Origin: Oscillospiraceae bacterium
GTDB lineage: Bacteria > Bacillota > Clostridia > Oscillospirales > Oscillospiraceae
Assembly: GCA_015067835.1 (NCBI GenBank)
Contig: SVLS01000003.1
Coordinates: 50,883 to 114,882, forward strand
Direction: 5' to 3'
DNA: 64,000 nucleotides
Numbering within the stretch: the first letter of the stretch is position 1; each line of letters begins with the position of its first letter. The notes beneath the pieces were generated by a model. The model saw nothing but the letters and a program-made list of their open reading frames with translations, made no database searches and had not been told where the DNA came from. Positions 33,805-42,123 of the stretch are shown here, in pieces. A program made the position numbers and the translations under genes.

Positions 33805-34665
33805 TTACGCCCGATGAACAGGCTCTTCCTCACCGCTGGCCAAAGACCGGTAAATGGCATTGAGCACATATACGGGTGCAAAAAAATCCTCATAGCTCTG
33901 CTTTTGAGGCTTACCCTGAAGTAAATTGTGGAATTCCTTAAACTCTCTTTGGAAGCCATCCTGGAAGGTAAAGGCATAGCCCTTTACCTCCTGCTCACAG
34001 CTGATGCTAGCATAGTAGATGCTGCTGCCACCAGTAAAGGCAATACTTACATCGTAGTCCGGATACCGCACGATACAGGTAATAATGGCACCGTTTTGAT
34101 AGGCCTTCACACTCTGGGGATAGCAACCAAAAATTTCCATCATCACCTGTGCCAGATGTTGGGAATAGAAGAAAAAGCCGCCGTAGGGACTGCCCATCAT
34201 CACCGGTGCGCGCAAATATCCGCCCAGGGTTTTCCCGTACTTCTCTGTCGCAACCGCATTTTTCAGCTCCTGTACATCGTCATCCAGCACGCAGACAGAG
34301 CCGCCGCTGATAGGGATTTTCCGCTCCTTCAGCTCTTTCATAAAGGCTCTTGCGTCCTCTTCTGTGCAGGTGATGGGCTTATCAATAAAAATCGGAATAT
34401 TGCTGTCAAGATAGGGCTTGGCGTATTTATAATGATTGTCGCCGTGGCGGGCTGTGATGATAATACCGTCCACCTTGCCAACAAAGGAATCATAGGATTC
34501 TCCAACCGGGACACCATACTCCCGATTCAGCTTTGCAGAAGCTTCCGGCTCGTTGCTGTACACACCGACAAACTCCACATCATCCACAATCTTCTCCCGG
34601 ATAACCGCCTTCAGGAAATTATCAGCATGGGAGTTTTCACAGCCCAAAATTGCAATTTTATACAT
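33805..34665 (-). CDS. Gfo/Idh/MocA family oxidoreductase
   Basis: 286 aa NAD(P)-dependent sugar-type dehydrogenase. N-terminal Rossmann segment KIAILGCENSHADNF; the conserved FIDKPITCTEEDAR (EKP-like, here DKP) near residue 100; the C-terminal domain has GGFFFYSQHLAQVMMEIFG. The normal GxGxxG is changed to GCENSH, typical of a subfamily with unusual N-termini. Substrate unknown. Overlaps the branching-enzyme stop by 8 nt, so it is translationally coupled to that gene. Confidence 0.85.
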   Translation of the reverse strand: MYKIAILGCENSHADNFLKAVIREKIVDDVEFVGVYSNEPEASAKLNREYGVPVGESYDSFVGKVDGIIITARHGDNHYKYAKPYLDSNIPIFIDKPITCTEEDARAFMKELKERKIPISGGSVCVLDDDVQELKNAVATEKYGKTLGGYLRAPVMMGSPYGGFFFYSQHLAQVMMEIFGCYPQSVKAYQNGAIITCIVRYPDYDVSIAFTGGSSIYYASISCEQEVKGYAFTFQDGFQREFKEFHNLLQGKPQKQSYEDFFAPVYVLNAIYRSLASGEEEPVHRA

Positions 34666-36670
34666 TTTCCTTCTCCTTTTTGCTATTTTTACTCAGTTTT
34701 TGACGAAGAACGGTTGCCGTTCGGCAGGGCAGATAAATCTGCAGTCCAATCCGTCCGTCCGCATTTTTTTGCGTGTGATAGCTTTGGTGATAGATACGAC
34801 CCTGACCGCCGTAGCAATAGTCATCGGAGGACAGTATCACCTCATACTCCCCTTCCTCAACCAGGGGCACAAAATAGCCATCATAGGAGCGAACGGGGTC
34901 AAAATTGAACAGGAATATTGCTTTTCCTTTTTGATAAGCCAGCAAATGGTCGCTGTTATGAACCAGCAGCTGCCTGTCCGGGCTGCCAATCACCTTTTGC
35001 TTCTTGGCCAATGCCAGCATATCCCGGTCAAAGCTTTGCAGATATTCGTATTTCAGCTGAGGATTATCCGCCAAACTCCATTGCCGGCGACAGTAGTGAT
35101 AGCTCCAGCCATTGCCCTCTCTGGGGAAATCAATCCATTCCGGATGTCCGAACTCATTGCCCATAAAGGTCAGATATCCCTCACCGCCCAGAGACATGGT
35201 CAAAAGCCGCAGCATCTTATGAAGGGCCATACCCCGGTCAATGATGCTGTTATCCTTGCTTTTTTCCATCGCCCAATACATTTCCTGATCGCACAGGCGG
35301 AACATCAGAGTTTTGTCCCCTACCAATGCCTGGTCGTGGGACTCGCAGTAGCCGATAACACTTTCATCCGGCCATCGGTTAGTCAGCTCATAGTAAATGT
35401 GATTCAAATCCCAGTGCTCATCAGGACATTCCTTCAAAAGGCGAATCCACATATCCGGCTCACCCATTGCAAGGCGGTAATCAAAGCCGATGCCGCCATC
35501 ACGAATGCTCAGACACAGACCGGGTATTGCAGACATATCCTCTGCAATTAAGATTGCGTTGGGATTTACCTGCCGGGCAAGCTCCGTTGCCAGCTGCAAA
35601 TAGGTAACTGCCTCTGTATCCGTATTTTCCGAGAAATAATAGGAAGGATCGGTAAAGGCAGTTCCAAGCCCGTGGTCCTTGTACAGCATAGAGGTAACCC
35701 CATCAAAACGGAAGCCGTCGAAATGGTATTCCTCCAGCCAGAATTTCAAATTGGAGAGGAGGAAATGAAGAACCTCGTGCTTGCCATAGTTGAAGCATTT
35801 CGTGCCCCAGGCACTATGATCGCCCTGCGCTCCATCGTGGAAAAACTGATAGGCTGTACCGTCAAACTCATTGATACCCTCCCGGGTGTTACGGCAGGCA
35901 TGGGAATGCACCACATCCAGCAGCACGGCAATACCCATTTCGTGGGCAGCATTTATGAGTTCTTTCAATTCCTCCGGCATGCCGAACCGAGAGGATGCAG
36001 CATAGAAGTTGGTGACCTGATAGCCAAAGGATGCGTAGTACGGATGCTCCATCACAGCCATAATTTGAATGGTGTTATAGCCCAGGCGGTGAATCCGAGG
36101 TAAAACTTTCTCCCGGAATTCTGTATAAGTGCCGACCTTTCCCTCTTCCTGCGCCATACCAATGTGGCACTCATAAATCATCAGCTTTTTTTCCGGGCGG
36201 AAGGACGCATCCGTCCAGGGGAAGGGCTGCATCCGATGTATGACCGCATTCCACTGGTGATTCATCTCCTGCACCACTCTGGTGGCGTAAATGGGAATGC
36301 GCTCCAGCTCCTCGCCATCGTGAACCACAATCGCCAAGACCCGCTGACCGTCCCGCAGGGCATCCACGCCTTCCAAAAACAGCTCAAAAACACCATTGCC
36401 AATGGGCGTCATTGGATGTGCATAGCGCTCCCATCCGCAGAAATCGCCTGTCAGGTACATCTTTTGCGCACCGGGTGCCCATTCCCGATAATACCAGCCT
36501 GCGGCAGTTTGATGAAATCCAAAATAGTGATGAGCATTGGCAAAATCCGACAGCGTTCCGCCATTGGCAAGCAAGGCTTTTTTCCTTTGCCGGTAGTTAT
36601 CCATCCGCTGCTTTAGCTGTGCAGCATAGGGCGCAAGGCAGGGGTTCTTTTTCAGTATTTTCAATTCCAT
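34658..36670 (-). CDS. glgB: 1,4-alpha-glucan branching enzyme, GH13_8-like
   Basis: 670 aa. N-terminal CBM48 (FANAHHYFGFHQTAAGWYYREWAPGAQKMYLTGDF), then the GH13 barrel: LLDVVHSHACRN, GFRFDGVTSMLY (nucleophile Asp), LIAEDMSAIPGL (acid/base Glu) and SHDQ. The short NEFDGT and the wording of these motifs match the eukaryote-like branching enzymes (GH13_8) rather than E. coli GlgB. Forms alpha-1,6 branches in glycogen. No other glycogen genes are near. ATG at 36670 after GGAGGGCGGG. Confidence 0.93.
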   Translation of the reverse strand: MELKILKKNPCLAPYAAQLKQRMDNYRQRKKALLANGGTLSDFANAHHYFGFHQTAAGWYYREWAPGAQKMYLTGDFCGWERYAHPMTPIGNGVFELFLEGVDALRDGQRVLAIVVHDGEELERIPIYATRVVQEMNHQWNAVIHRMQPFPWTDASFRPEKKLMIYECHIGMAQEEGKVGTYTEFREKVLPRIHRLGYNTIQIMAVMEHPYYASFGYQVTNFYAASSRFGMPEELKELINAAHEMGIAVLLDVVHSHACRNTREGINEFDGTAYQFFHDGAQGDHSAWGTKCFNYGKHEVLHFLLSNLKFWLEEYHFDGFRFDGVTSMLYKDHGLGTAFTDPSYYFSENTDTEAVTYLQLATELARQVNPNAILIAEDMSAIPGLCLSIRDGGIGFDYRLAMGEPDMWIRLLKECPDEHWDLNHIYYELTNRWPDESVIGYCESHDQALVGDKTLMFRLCDQEMYWAMEKSKDNSIIDRGMALHKMLRLLTMSLGGEGYLTFMGNEFGHPEWIDFPREGNGWSYHYCRRQWSLADNPQLKYEYLQSFDRDMLALAKKQKVIGSPDRQLLVHNSDHLLAYQKGKAIFLFNFDPVRSYDGYFVPLVEEGEYEVILSSDDYCYGGQGRIYHQSYHTQKNADGRIGLQIYLPCRTATVLRQKLSKNSKKEKENV

Positions 36671-36762
36671 CCCGCCCTCCATTTCATTTTTTCATATCTA
36701 TACTATACACCATTTTGCCCCAAATGAAAAGTGGGTTTTTCTTCTTCCGGTCAGAAAAAGAA

Positions 36763-36787
36763 AAAAGCCCCCATCAAGGAGGCTTTT
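36763..36787 (-). terminator. Terminator of carD-like gene
   Basis: Minus strand AAAAGCCTCC-TTGAT-GGGGGCTTTTTT, one G-T wobble, just past the stop at 36793. Confidence 0.8.
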
Positions 36788-36792
36788 CAATC

Positions 36793-37293
36793 TCAATTAT
36801 CTAAAAAGGACAAAATATACGCTTCAACCTGGGCAGGTGTCATATCCAATACCATTGCAATCTCTCTGTCAAGAATGCGTTTTGCATCATTCAGGAAGTT
36901 TTCATCGCACTGGTGGAATTTTCGGCCGGCCGCGAGCTGCTCCTTCTTGTGGCGGCACAAAGCCCCCACCATCGCCATCAATGCTCCCCGATCTGTGCCG
37001 GAAATCAGCTGACGATAAATCTGTTTGCGTTGATTTTCATCCGCAATCCACAAGCTGTTTTGCACTTTATCAGAACGCAGGATGCTGTCCAGCTCCTGAC
37101 GTGTCATTAAAGGACGAAGCTTTGAAACTGCAACCGGATTGTCAACCGGAACCAAAAATACCGTTTGCTCCTGTTCCAACGGAACCAGCGCATAATAGGT
37201 TACCATTTTTTGCTGAACCTTTCGTTTCTCCAAAGAGGAAACCCGGCATACGCCGTGTATTCCGTAGACCACACAATCGCCGATTTTATACAT
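36793..37293 (-). CDS. CarD/CdnL-family transcription regulator
   Basis: 166 aa. N-terminal RNA-polymerase-interacting Tudor-like domain (KIGDCVVYGIHGVCRV...YYALVPLE...FLVPVDN) and a helical C-terminal DNA-binding domain (residues about 65-166). CarD proteins bind the RNA polymerase beta lobe and stabilise open complexes. Good start with GGAGGG. Monocistronic. Confidence 0.92.
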   Translation of the reverse strand: MYKIGDCVVYGIHGVCRVSSLEKRKVQQKMVTYYALVPLEQEQTVFLVPVDNPVAVSKLRPLMTRQELDSILRSDKVQNSLWIADENQRKQIYRQLISGTDRGALMAMVGALCRHKKEQLAAGRKFHQCDENFLNDAKRILDREIAMVLDMTPAQVEAYILSFLDN

Positions 37294-37370
37294 TTTCTCC
37301 CTCCTGTCCCTGTTTTTCCCATTATATCACAGGAGAAATTGAATTTCACGTGGTAATTTTGCCTAAAAAT

Positions 37371-37399
37371 ATCCTGTTGCCGGTAACCGGCAACAGGAT
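37371..37399 (-). terminator. Terminator of asnB
   Basis: ATCCTGTTGCCGG-TAA-CCGGCAACAGGAT, followed by ATTTTT on the minus strand. Confidence 0.9.
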
Positions 37400-37417
37400 T
37401 CCTGGTATAGGTCTGCG

Positions 37418-39235
37418 CTAAATGGCAAGGTCAATACGATACCGCTCCAGCCAGGTATTGATTTGCAGCAGATATGCCAGCGTCTGGGGACGGCGCATCA
37501 GCTGCCCATACCACGGCCAGGCTGGCTCTTGTTCTATCAGCTGACGAACGCCGTCTGCGCTGACCAATTCAAACAGTGGCGCGTTCTTCTTTTTCAGCAA
37601 ATCTTCCATTCTCTGCTTCACCAAATGGAAATAATGCGGATCCATGGTTTTGGGGTACGGGCTTTTCTTTCGCCAAAGCACCTCGTCCGGCAGAATGCCC
37701 TCCATTGCCATTCGCAACAGTCCTTTTTCCTTACTGCGATAATCTTTAAAGGCCCAGGGAATGCCGTACAGATACTCCACAATACGATAATCGCAAAACG
37801 GCACACGCACCTCCAGACCGGAATACATACTCATTCTGTCCTTGCGGTCCAGAAGTGTTTGCATAAACCACCGCAGGTTCAGATTGACCATCTGCTTCAT
37901 CCGTACCTCCTGAGCTGTACAACCGGGAAGAATGTCGCTTTCTGCACAAGTTTTTTCATAATGTGCCCGCACATAAGCCTCTCCGTCCAAATGCTCACGC
38001 AACCCGGGACGCATCAGATTCGTACGATAGGCAGTGCTTTGCGCCCAGGGAAAGCCATCCTGGTTACGCACCTGAGGATCCCGATACCATGGATAGCCGC
38101 CAAAAATTTCATCCGCACACTCCCCTGACAAGGCAACGGTCACATCCTTCTTAATCTGTCGGCAAAACGCCAGCAAGGAGAAGTCCACATCCGCCATTCC
38201 CGGCAAATCCCGTGCATAGGTTGCATTTTCCAATTCTGCAATCAAATCCTCCGGGGACAGCACGCACCAGTGATGATCGGTACGGAAGGTTCGCTCCATC
38301 AAGCGGATGTATTCCCCATCGGAATTGGGCTGGAATTTGTTGGGAACGAAATACTTATCGTTATCCACATAGTCAACAGAAAAAGTTGGTAACGGACGAC
38401 TGCCCATTTTCTTCGCACAAACAGCAGTGATCAGACTGGAATCCAGCCCGCCGGACAGGAATGTTCCAACAGGAACATCCGATACGGTCTGGCTCAGAAT
38501 CGCATCCAGTACCAGCTGGCGTACATGCTGTGCCGCCTCCTGAAAATTTTCCCGGTGCTCCCGATCCTTCAATGTCCAATAGCTTCGGATATGCATACGT
38601 CCGTCCTCAAAACGGGCGCACTGCCCCGGCTCTAATTCCTGAATGCCGTGAAAGACCCCGCTCCCGGGTATTCTCCCCGGTCCTAACAGAAGGATTTGTG
38701 CCACGCCCTCCCGGTCCAGTCTGGCAGGCACCGACGGATGCTCCAAGATGGTTTTTATCTCCGAAGCGAACAGCAGCTTTTCACCTTGCAATGTAAAAAA
38801 TAACGGCTTGACACCCATTCGGTCACGGGCCAAAAACAGACTTTGGCGGCGCTCCTGCCAGACTGCAAAGGCAAAGATACCGTTCAGCTTCTCCAGGCAC
38901 TTCTCCCCCCATTGCACATAGCAGTGAAGCAAGACCTCTGTGTCGGAACGGCCATCAAAATGATGTCCCAGCTTTTCCAGCTCCTGCCTTAACTGAGGGG
39001 TGTTATACAGCTCTCCGTTATACACAATAGTATATGTCTCCTTTCCATCGTTAACGGTCATAGGCTGCTTGCCACCCTCGGGTTCGATCACCGCCAGTCT
39101 GCTGTGCAGCAAAGCTCCGTTTCTAAGGGGATAAATCCCCGACGCATCCGGTCCTCTGCGCTGCATTGTCCACAGCATCTTTTGCAAAATATCCTCACGG
39201 GCTTCCATCCCGATGATTCCGGCGATTGCGCACAT
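37418..39235 (-). CDS. asnB: Asparagine synthase, glutamine-hydrolysing
   Basis: 605 aa. Class II glutaminase domain starting at Cys2 (MCAIAGIIG), with RGPDASGIY and NGELYN, then the ATP-pyrophosphatase synthetase domain with SGGLDSSLI near residue 255 and GECADEIFGGYPWY near 345. Converts Asp, Gln and ATP to Asn. Start trimmed by 6 codons to the ATG at 39235 so that Cys2 is exposed; GAGGAGG lies upstream. Confidence 0.95.
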   Translation of the reverse strand: MCAIAGIIGMEAREDILQKMLWTMQRRGPDASGIYPLRNGALLHSRLAVIEPEGGKQPMTVNDGKETYTIVYNGELYNTPQLRQELEKLGHHFDGRSDTEVLLHCYVQWGEKCLEKLNGIFAFAVWQERRQSLFLARDRMGVKPLFFTLQGEKLLFASEIKTILEHPSVPARLDREGVAQILLLGPGRIPGSGVFHGIQELEPGQCARFEDGRMHIRSYWTLKDREHRENFQEAAQHVRQLVLDAILSQTVSDVPVGTFLSGGLDSSLITAVCAKKMGSRPLPTFSVDYVDNDKYFVPNKFQPNSDGEYIRLMERTFRTDHHWCVLSPEDLIAELENATYARDLPGMADVDFSLLAFCRQIKKDVTVALSGECADEIFGGYPWYRDPQVRNQDGFPWAQSTAYRTNLMRPGLREHLDGEAYVRAHYEKTCAESDILPGCTAQEVRMKQMVNLNLRWFMQTLLDRKDRMSMYSGLEVRVPFCDYRIVEYLYGIPWAFKDYRSKEKGLLRMAMEGILPDEVLWRKKSPYPKTMDPHYFHLVKQRMEDLLKKKNAPLFELVSADGVRQLIEQEPAWPWYGQLMRRPQTLAYLLQINTWLERYRIDLAI

Positions 39236-39289
39236 AATATTTCCTCCTCTCAACAGAAGTATCTTATGCTATCCATAAAAAAATGGTAC

Positions 39290-39318
39290 GAATAAATCCA
39301 AAAATCTACAACATACTA
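39290..39318 (+). promoter_or_regulatory. Sigma-G-type promoter of the 142-aa spore protein
   Basis: -35 GAATA (39290-39294), 17-bp spacer, -10 CATACTA (39312-39318): full match to GMATR/CATWMTA and the same geometry as the spoVAD promoter. Confidence 0.65.
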
Positions 39319-39334
39319 CCATTGGGTGATGAAA

Positions 39335-39763
39335 ATGAAAGACAGCAAAGACATTCTATCCTCCCTCCTGAAAACAACCCAAATGGGTCAGGTTGGAATC
39401 CGCAGTGTTGAAAAAGCGGCAAACGGCGCAAAGTTAAAAAAGGCGCTGAAATCGCAGCTCCAGGAATACAATCATATCGAGCAGGAAGCCTACCGTCTGG
39501 CTGAGGAACGGGGCTGGGTACTAAACGAGCTGAATCCGGCCGCCCGTACGATGGCAGATATGGCCGCACGCAGCAAGCTGATGTACAACAAAAATGACTC
39601 CCGCATTGCTGAAATGATGGTTCAGGGCAACACCCGGGGCGTCATTAAGAGCCTGAAAAATCTCCACCGTTATCACCAAAACGACGGGAGCGTTACTGCT
39701 CTGGCCAACAAGCTGCTGGAGTGCGAGAACAACAACATCGCGCAAATGGAAAACTTTTTATAA
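39335..39763 (+). CDS. Helical ferritin-like/coat-like protein, sigma-G controlled
   Basis: About 142 aa, all-helical, charged, no cysteines or membrane segments. Two helical pairs (MGQVGIRSVEKAAN..., EYNHIEQEAYRLAEERGW; NTRGVIKSLKNLHRYH, KLLECENNNIAQMENFL) suggest a four-helix bundle similar to CotF/DUF2383-like proteins; this is inference from pattern only. Start unclear: GTG 39326, ATG 39329 and ATG 39335 are in frame, and the promoter predicts transcription starting near 39325, so the ATG at 39335 is preferred. Heads the spore cluster. Confidence 0.7.
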   Translation: MKDSKDILSSLLKTTQMGQVGIRSVEKAANGAKLKKALKSQLQEYNHIEQEAYRLAEERGWVLNELNPAARTMADMAARSKLMYNKNDSRIAEMMVQGNTRGVIKSLKNLHRYHQNDGSVTALANKLLECENNNIAQMENFL

Positions 39764-39768
39764 AGGGT

Positions 39769-39788
39769 ACCCCCTCTGACGAGGGGGT
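39769..39788 (+). terminator. Rho-independent terminator
   Basis: ACCCCCTC-TGAC-GAGGGGGT then TT. Confidence 0.8.
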
Positions 39789-39791
39789 TTC

Positions 39792-39819
39792 ACATTTCAT
39801 ACACCTCCGGCATATAATA
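39792..39819 (+). promoter_or_regulatory. Candidate sigma-K/E promoter of the spore peptidoglycan cluster
   Basis: AC (39792-39793), 17-bp spacer, CATATAATA (39811-39819), fitting the sigma-K pattern AC/CATAnnnTA; the -10 also matches 7 of 8 sigma-E positions. A short motif, so tentative. Confidence 0.4.
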
Positions 39820-39829
39820 ACTCGAATGT

Positions 39830-40228
39830 ATGAAAGGAGTGATTGTTCTGCCAGCAACAGGATACATACAGGTACACGCTTATACCAGTAATGCGCAAAT
39901 TCCCTTGCAAAACGCATCTGTTTCCGTTACGGCATCAGACGGAACAGCCATTGCATTGCGATTAACAGACCGAAGCGGTCGCATTGAGCCCATTCCCATT
40001 CCCGTTCCGGATCGGGCAGACAGCTTGACACCAAATCCGCCGGAAATCCCCTTTGCTACCGTCAACATTGTCGCGCGGCTTCAGGACTATGAGCAAATTT
40101 TTATAGACAATGTGCAGGTATTTGCAGACATTGTAACAGATCAGGATTTGGTGATGATTCCCCTTTCAGAGCTGCCGGCAAGCCGGAACAAAGCGGAGGT
40201 TTTCAACACTCCGCCCCAGAACCTGTAA
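39830..40228 (+). CDS. Spore cluster protein with carboxypeptidase-regulatory-like fold
   Basis: Up to 132 aa. A beta-rich unit: GYIQVHAYTSNAQIPLQNASVSVTA, then a Pro-rich PIPIPVPDRADS stretch, resembling CarboxypepD_reg/transthyretin-like domains. No signal peptide. The ATG at 39830 contains the ribosome binding site itself (AAAGGAG follows within it); a CTG at 39848, spaced 8 nt after AAAGGAG and giving MPATGYIQV, may be the true start. First of three consecutive genes with the SpoIID-like and peptidoglycan-binding proteins, so a role in the spore envelope is inferred. Confidence 0.65.
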   Translation: MKGVIVLPATGYIQVHAYTSNAQIPLQNASVSVTASDGTAIALRLTDRSGRIEPIPIPVPDRADSLTPNPPEIPFATVNIVARLQDYEQIFIDNVQVFADIVTDQDLVMIPLSELPASRNKAEVFNTPPQNL

Positions 40229-40240
40229 AGGAGGAAGTTT

Positions 40241-41488
40241 ATGCCTGTTGTCTTACCTGCTATTCCCAGAACCATCACCGTTCATCTGGGCTCCCCCTCC
40301 TCTTACGCCGCCAATGTCACCGTCCCATTCGTGGACTATGTAAAAAATGTAGCCTCCAGTGAAATCTATCCCACTTGGGACGAAAGTGCTTTGGAAGCGA
40401 ATATTCTTGCCATCGTTTCCTTCGCTCTTAATCGGGTCTATACTGAATTTTACCGCAGCCGCGGCTATGATTTTGACATTACAAGCAGCACCGCGATTGA
40501 CCAGGCCTTTGTCAACGGGAGAAGCTACTTTGAGAATATTTCCCGCATCGTCGACCGCTTATTCAACGACTATCTCCGCAGACCGGGATTTGTAGAGCCT
40601 CTTGCCGCCAAATTTTGCAACGGCACGACCGTCACCTGTGAAGGACTCAGTCAATGGGGCAGTCAAAATCTTGCGCAGCAAGGGCTGAATTCCACACAAA
40701 TTTTGCGTAATTATTATGGAAATGTGGAAATTGTCAATAATGCTCCTATACGAGGTATCACCTCCTCTTATCCCGGGACGCCTCTGCGGCGTGGAAGCTC
40801 CGGTCCAGCTGTTGTTGTGATACAGGTGGAATTAAACCGCATATCCCAGAATTATCCCTCTATTCCCAAGGTAGCCACCGACGGCATTTTTGGCAGTCGT
40901 ACAGAGGCTTCTGTCCGGCGTTTCCAGGAAATATTCAATCTGACACCGGACGGCATTGTGGGCAAAGCCACCTGGTATGCCCTTGTTCGGTTGTATACCG
41001 CCGTAACAGATTTATCAGAACTGCGCAGCCAGGGACAGCAGTTTTATTCTATCAACTGGGAATATCCCGACCCCATTCAGGAGGGCGACACCGGCGATAA
41101 GGTACGGCATTTGCAGTATATGCTTTCTGTGCTGTCCTCTTACATCAATAACATTCCGTCCATTGCGGTAGACGGCATTTTCGGTCCTGCAACCAGAGAT
41201 GCCGTGGTTGCCGCCCAACGGTGGTTTGGCTTGCCGGAGACCGGTCAGGTTGACGACCGAACCTGGGATGAAATCTATGACCAGTTTGCCGGTATTGAGA
41301 ATACCAGCCTGCGTGACGGGGAGGTCTTCCCTGCATTGCGCAGCACAAGTTCTGCCAGAGCCGTTCCGGCATTTGCAGGCAGTGCCGCCCGTACGCGTTA
41401 CACTCAATCCACTACTTTAACAAATTTCCCATCCGAGGATTTACGCCTTGGAAGGCAGGATCCCATTTCTCAGGAGGTGATAAGATGA
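40241..41488 (+). CDS. Spore protein: SpoIID-like N-domain plus two peptidoglycan-binding domains
   Basis: 415 aa. The N-terminal half (about 1-165; VPFVDYVKNVASSEIYPTWDESALEANILAIVSFALNRVYTEFYR) resembles the SpoIID/LytB fold. Two PG_binding_1 repeats follow (about 180-250 and 285-345), each with VATDGIFGSRT/VDGIFGPATRDAV and QxxxGL...G.vd..TW motifs. No signal peptide. AAAGGAGGA ribosome binding site. Overlaps the next gene (ATGA). The domain set points to binding of spore cortex peptidoglycan. Confidence 0.85.
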   Translation: MPVVLPAIPRTITVHLGSPSSYAANVTVPFVDYVKNVASSEIYPTWDESALEANILAIVSFALNRVYTEFYRSRGYDFDITSSTAIDQAFVNGRSYFENISRIVDRLFNDYLRRPGFVEPLAAKFCNGTTVTCEGLSQWGSQNLAQQGLNSTQILRNYYGNVEIVNNAPIRGITSSYPGTPLRRGSSGPAVVVIQVELNRISQNYPSIPKVATDGIFGSRTEASVRRFQEIFNLTPDGIVGKATWYALVRLYTAVTDLSELRSQGQQFYSINWEYPDPIQEGDTGDKVRHLQYMLSVLSSYINNIPSIAVDGIFGPATRDAVVAAQRWFGLPETGQVDDRTWDEIYDQFAGIENTSLRDGEVFPALRSTSSARAVPAFAGSAARTRYTQSTTLTNFPSEDLRLGRQDPISQEVIR

Positions 41489-42021
41489 GACCGAATGAAT
41501 CATTTGTCGGGCAGCCGGTACGAAGTCTGCAAACCATGCTGCGGGTCATTGCTGAAAATGACGAATTACAGCCCAGCGTCATTCCCGACGGCATATACGG
41601 ACCGCAAACTGTCACTGCGGTTTCTACCTTTCAGCGGCGAAACGGATTACCAGTCACCGGTGTAACAGATTTGCAGACCTGGGAGCAAATTGTGGCTGTT
41701 TATGAAACAGCACTGATTCAGGTAGGCCCGGTTGCGCCGCTGGAAATTATCTTAGACCCCGGTCAGGTCATCCGTCAGGGAGAGGAAAATCCCAATATCT
41801 ATCTTGTCCAGGCTATTTTGACGGTTCTGTCCCAAACCTATGGTAGTATTTCGGCACCTGCGGTCACCGGTGTTTTGGATGTTCCCACAGCCAATGCTTT
41901 AACCGAATTTCAGCTGCTGTCCCTATTACCGGCCACAGGCGAGCTGGACCGGCAGACCTGGTATCATCTTGCACGCCAATATCCAATGGCAACAATCCCC
42001 AAAAATCAACAAATTTCATAA
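41485..42021 (+). CDS. Tandem peptidoglycan-binding domain protein (spore cluster)
   Basis: 178 aa made of two PG_binding_1 domains: residues about 5-70 (VIPDGIYGPQTVTAVSTFQRRNGLPVTGVTDLQTW) and about 95-165 (VTGVLDVPTANALTEFQ...ATGELDRQTW). No catalytic domain. ATG overlaps the upstream stop after GGAGG. Probably completes the binding surface of the preceding protein, from which it may have split. Confidence 0.88.
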   Translation: MRPNESFVGQPVRSLQTMLRVIAENDELQPSVIPDGIYGPQTVTAVSTFQRRNGLPVTGVTDLQTWEQIVAVYETALIQVGPVAPLEIILDPGQVIRQGEENPNIYLVQAILTVLSQTYGSISAPAVTGVLDVPTANALTEFQLLSLLPATGELDRQTWYHLARQYPMATIPKNQQIS

Positions 42022-42048
42022 AGTTTCATTAATTTTCCACTTTTCCAC

Positions 42049-42077
42049 TTGATTATCCGGGACAAAGTCACTATAAT
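42049..42077 (+). promoter_or_regulatory. SigA promoter of the pgsA-like gene
   Basis: -35 TTGATT (42049-42054), 17-bp spacer, -10 TATAAT (42072-42077). Confidence 0.75.
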
Positions 42078-42123
42078 GTTACTTTAGTGAAATGGTTGTG
42101 ATTTAGTCACCGGAGGAAATGGA

